From positions 62,001 to 126,000 of the forward strand of contig NZ_BMQL01000010.1 in assembly GCF_014648095.1 (NCBI RefSeq): DNA of 64,000 bases. The letters run 5' to 3'. The notes under the pieces were generated by a model that saw nothing but the letters and a program-made list of their open reading frames with translations, had not been told where the DNA came from and made no database searches. Below are positions 62,329 to 64,000 of this stretch, in pieces. The stretch's first letter is position 1, and every line of letters begins with the position of its first letter. This DNA comes from Deinococcus ruber. GTDB taxonomy: Bacteria; Deinococcota; Deinococci; Deinococcales; Deinococcaceae. The position numbers and the translations under genes are program-made.

Positions 62329-63156
62329 ATGCGAGCAGAAATCAAGCACGTCACTGAGTACCGTTATCAGGAACCCGTCTGGGATTCCTTCAACGAGGTT
62401 CGCCTTCATCCGCAGCGAGATGAGCGCCAGAACGTCCTGGCCTTCAATATTCACGTCACGCCGGATGTTCCAGTTACTTCACACCGCGACTATTTCGGCA
62501 ACCTCATCCATCATGTTCACGTTCACGAGCGTCATACCCTGCTGCGGATCGAGGCCCATACGCTGGTCGTTACGTATCGGTCCCGCGTTCCAGCGCCGAC
62601 CAGTGTTCAGAGCCTCGACCCTTTCCGGCGCGAACTGACTGAATACCTGATCGCCTCGCCGCGTATTCCCGAGGCACACTGGGCCGACATCTTCGAGATC
62701 ACGGCACCGCTGCGAACAGGTGACCTGCCAGATTTTCTGATGGAACTGACGCGGACGCTGTATCGCCGCTTCACCTACACGCCCGGAGCTACCAACGTCA
62801 GAACCACGCTGGAACAGTTTGCGGGCACCGGGCGCGGCGTGTGTCAGGATTACGCGCACGCGATGCTGGGTATCTGCCGTTCGCTGGGGATTCCCGCCCG
62901 CTATGTCAGCGGCTACATCTATGCCGGAGCCAACTTCGTGGGTGCGGAGGCAAGTCATGCCTGGGTCGAGGCCTATATCCCCGGTGCTGGCTGGGTGGGC
63001 TACGACCCGACCAACAATACCGAGGTTGTCGAGGCCCATGTCAAGATCGGGCACGGGCGCGACTACAGCGACGTGTCTCCGATCAGCGGCAGCTATCACG
63101 GCAGCACACGCGGCGAACTGGACGTTGAGGTCAAGGTCTACGACCAGCAGCAATAA
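62329..63156 (+). CDS. Transglutaminase-like cysteine peptidase
   Basis: 275 aa, no signal peptide. The N-terminal beta domain (Bact_transglu_N: EIKHVTEYRYQEPVWDSFNE, RDYFGNLIHHVHVHERH) is followed by the papain-like core with Cys171 (GRGVCQDYAHAM), His210 (ASHAWVEAYIP) and Asp226 (GWVGYDPTNN), so the triad is complete. With the ATP-grasp and alpha-E proteins it forms a conserved triad; it may cleave or transfer the peptide bond the ligase makes. 227 bp separate it from alpha-E, so it may have its own promoter. Confidence 0.93.
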   Translation: MRAEIKHVTEYRYQEPVWDSFNEVRLHPQRDERQNVLAFNIHVTPDVPVTSHRDYFGNLIHHVHVHERHTLLRIEAHTLVVTYRSRVPAPTSVQSLDPFRRELTEYLIASPRIPEAHWADIFEITAPLRTGDLPDFLMELTRTLYRRFTYTPGATNVRTTLEQFAGTGRGVCQDYAHAMLGICRSLGIPARYVSGYIYAGANFVGAEASHAWVEAYIPGAGWVGYDPTNNTEVVEAHVKIGHGRDYSDVSPISGSYHGSTRGELDVEVKVYDQQQ

Positions 63157-63281
63157 CAGCAGTTTGAGGGGCGTTTCCTTTAGATCTTCTGAAGTTGGTC
63201 AGGTTTGATGCACACCACAGTTCATCGGCGCGTCACATCGCCTTCAGACAACCCTGAATCACCGGGAGCTCTGGAGGCATT

Positions 63282-63497
63282 ATGAATAACCGTAACCTGT
63301 CCAACCTCATGAACATCGCCGGATTTGCATCGATCATCGCGTATATCGTCATCTGGGCCGCTCAGGGTGGCCAGGCGAGCAAGCCCGAAGAAAAGGCCCA
63401 CGGAGAGCGCTTTGGCATCTTCGTGGGCCTGTGGGCACCGACGTTCTTCATTCTGGCAAATCGGCTGGAACTGGCGGCGCAGGACGCCGAGAGCTAA
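63282..63497 (+). CDS. Small membrane protein, function unknown
   Basis: 71 residues with two hydrophobic helices (~9-26 IAGFASIIAYIVIWAAQGG; ~47-60 FGIFVGLWAPTFFILANRL) joined by a charged loop (SKPEEKAHGER). ATG 63282 has GGAGG (63271-63275) upstream. Layout typical of short integral-membrane DUFs. Followed by a strong terminator. Confidence 0.78.
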   Translation: MNNRNLSNLMNIAGFASIIAYIVIWAAQGGQASKPEEKAHGERFGIFVGLWAPTFFILANRLELAAQDAES

Positions 63498-63515
63498 TAC
63501 CGCTCAGCGAAAGTG

Positions 63516-63552
63516 AAGGACTGAGGTGGAACGTCGCCTCAGTCCTTTTTTT
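63516..63552 (+). terminator. Rho-independent terminator
   Basis: AAGGACTGAGG (63516-63526) / CCTCAGTCCTT (63537-63547) with T-run to 63552. It also overlaps the end of the convergent glutaredoxin-like gene. Confidence 0.92.
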
Positions 63553-63824
63553 CAGGCCAGGCCTGCTTTACCCAGAAAATCATTCAGCTTGACGATGCTG
63601 AACCCGCTGAGGCTGGCGGCCACTTCACCGAATTGCAGGGTTGGTACGCTGCGCTTGCCGCCGTTCACGCTCATCACGTACTCGGCGGCGTTTTCCTGCT
63701 CTTCGATGTTGATCTCCTGATACGCGATGCCTTTTTTGTCGAGCGCCATCTTGGCAGCGCGGCAGTCGGGGCACCAGCCCGTCGAGTAGACCTTGAGGAC
63801 AGCGGCAGGGGCATTCTGAGTCAT
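63552..63824 (-). CDS. Glutaredoxin/mycoredoxin-like protein
   Basis: 90 aa thioredoxin-fold protein. The redox motif is YSTGWCPDCRAAK (CxxC, ~15-18), then INIEEQENAAEYVMSVNGG with cis-Pro in SVPTLQFG. The CPDC motif is typical of mycoredoxin-type glutaredoxins. The frame extends 16 codons further, but ATG 63824 has a -10 box exactly six bases upstream, so it is taken as the start. Probably reduces mixed disulfides with bacillithiol in the cytoplasm (inference from Deinococcus biology). Confidence 0.93.
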   Translation of the reverse strand: MTQNAPAAVLKVYSTGWCPDCRAAKMALDKKGIAYQEINIEEQENAAEYVMSVNGGKRSVPTLQFGEVAASLSGFSIVKLNDFLGKAGLA

Positions 63825-63830
63825 GTCCGG

Positions 63831-63836
63831 ACTGTA
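63831..63836 (-). promoter_or_regulatory. Leaderless -10 box
   Basis: TACAGT on the minus strand, six bases before ATG 63824. Confidence 0.65.
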
Positions 63837-63932
63837 GCGGTTGGCGGGGCAGGGGAGAGGGCGGCGGCTCACAAAGGCCGTTACAGACAGCCGGACTGGG
63901 CGGACAGTTGCTGCAAACGGCAGCCAACAGCA

Positions 63933-63960
63933 AACGGCCCACCTCGAAGGATGGGCCGTT
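63933..63960 (-). terminator. Hairpin terminator at the right edge
   Basis: Perfect nine-bp stem AACGGCCCA (63933-63941) / TGGGCCGTT (63952-63960). It probably ends a minus-strand gene entering from beyond the window: a TCA at 63981-63983 could be its stop (TGA), leaving only ~20 bases, too few to identify. Confidence 0.55.
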
Positions 63961-64000
63961 GTGCTTCAGAAGGACGGCGATCAGACGGTAACAGGCTGGA

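Noticed and set aside
63961..64000. Start of another gene at the right edge
   Set aside because: Only about 20 coding bases could be present; mentioned under the terminator but not called.

Overview
This is a high-GC bacterial window that looks like Deinococcus chromosome. The inference rests on three things: about a dozen genes whose -10 box (TANNNT) lies exactly six bases before the start codon (leaderless mRNAs, common in Deinococcus), on gene content (PolA without visible proofreading motifs, a LysJ/ArgD-type aminotransferase, a ykoP-like pseudo-deacetylase), and on the absence of plasmid, phage or transposon genes.

Layout. 1-15414 is a surface polysaccharide locus: phosphohexomutase (cut by the left edge), ManC, a Wzz/BY-kinase, a WbaP-type initiating transferase, Wzx flippase, Wzy polymerase, three further glycosyltransferases, the dTDP-rhamnose genes rfbBACD and a duplicated-domain membrane-anchored protein. 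The middle (about 5.9-11.0 kb) is strikingly AT-rich and looks transferred. A WaaL-like ligase, a carboxylesterase and a catalytically dead deacetylase-like protein follow. 19.4-23.2 kb carries tetrapyrrole genes (hemA, Met8-like, CobA-HemD fusion). 23.3-25.5 kb is a putative copper module with two secreted proteins whose predicted mature N-terminus is histidine. 25.6-29.9 kb is an ACAD10/11-type acyl-CoA dehydrogenase operon with its kinase on a separate gene. 30.0-35.4 kb is an RND pump and its adaptor, then a lipoprotein and murF.

The most unusual part is 37.8-38.2 kb (minus strand). Two tRNAs are encoded in circularly permuted order, each with the T-arm/acceptor 3' half (with CCA) first and the acceptor 5'/D-arm/anticodon half after it. 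Both acceptor and anticodon stems pair only when the halves are exchanged. The pair is bracketed by an 11-bp long-range inverted repeat and ends in a hairpin terminator. Permuted tRNA genes are known from algae and archaea; I do not know of an accepted bacterial case.

38.3-50.3 kb holds a conserved protein of unknown function, the aminotransferase with a Cys-rich insert, small enzymes, polA, upp, an orphan sugar-ABC ATPase, an amino-acid binding protein and ada. 50.4-57.5 kb has a deacetylase-superfamily enzyme, a DUF4403-like protein, a DesK/DesR-like two-component system with an ABC exporter and a palindromic operator candidate, and a possible Rad52/DdrA-like protein. 57.5-64 kb has a phosphoesterase, a conventional tRNA-Asp/Phe/Thr operon, the ATP-grasp/alpha-E/transglutaminase triad (ATP-grasp with a histone-H1-like tail) and a glutaredoxin-like protein.
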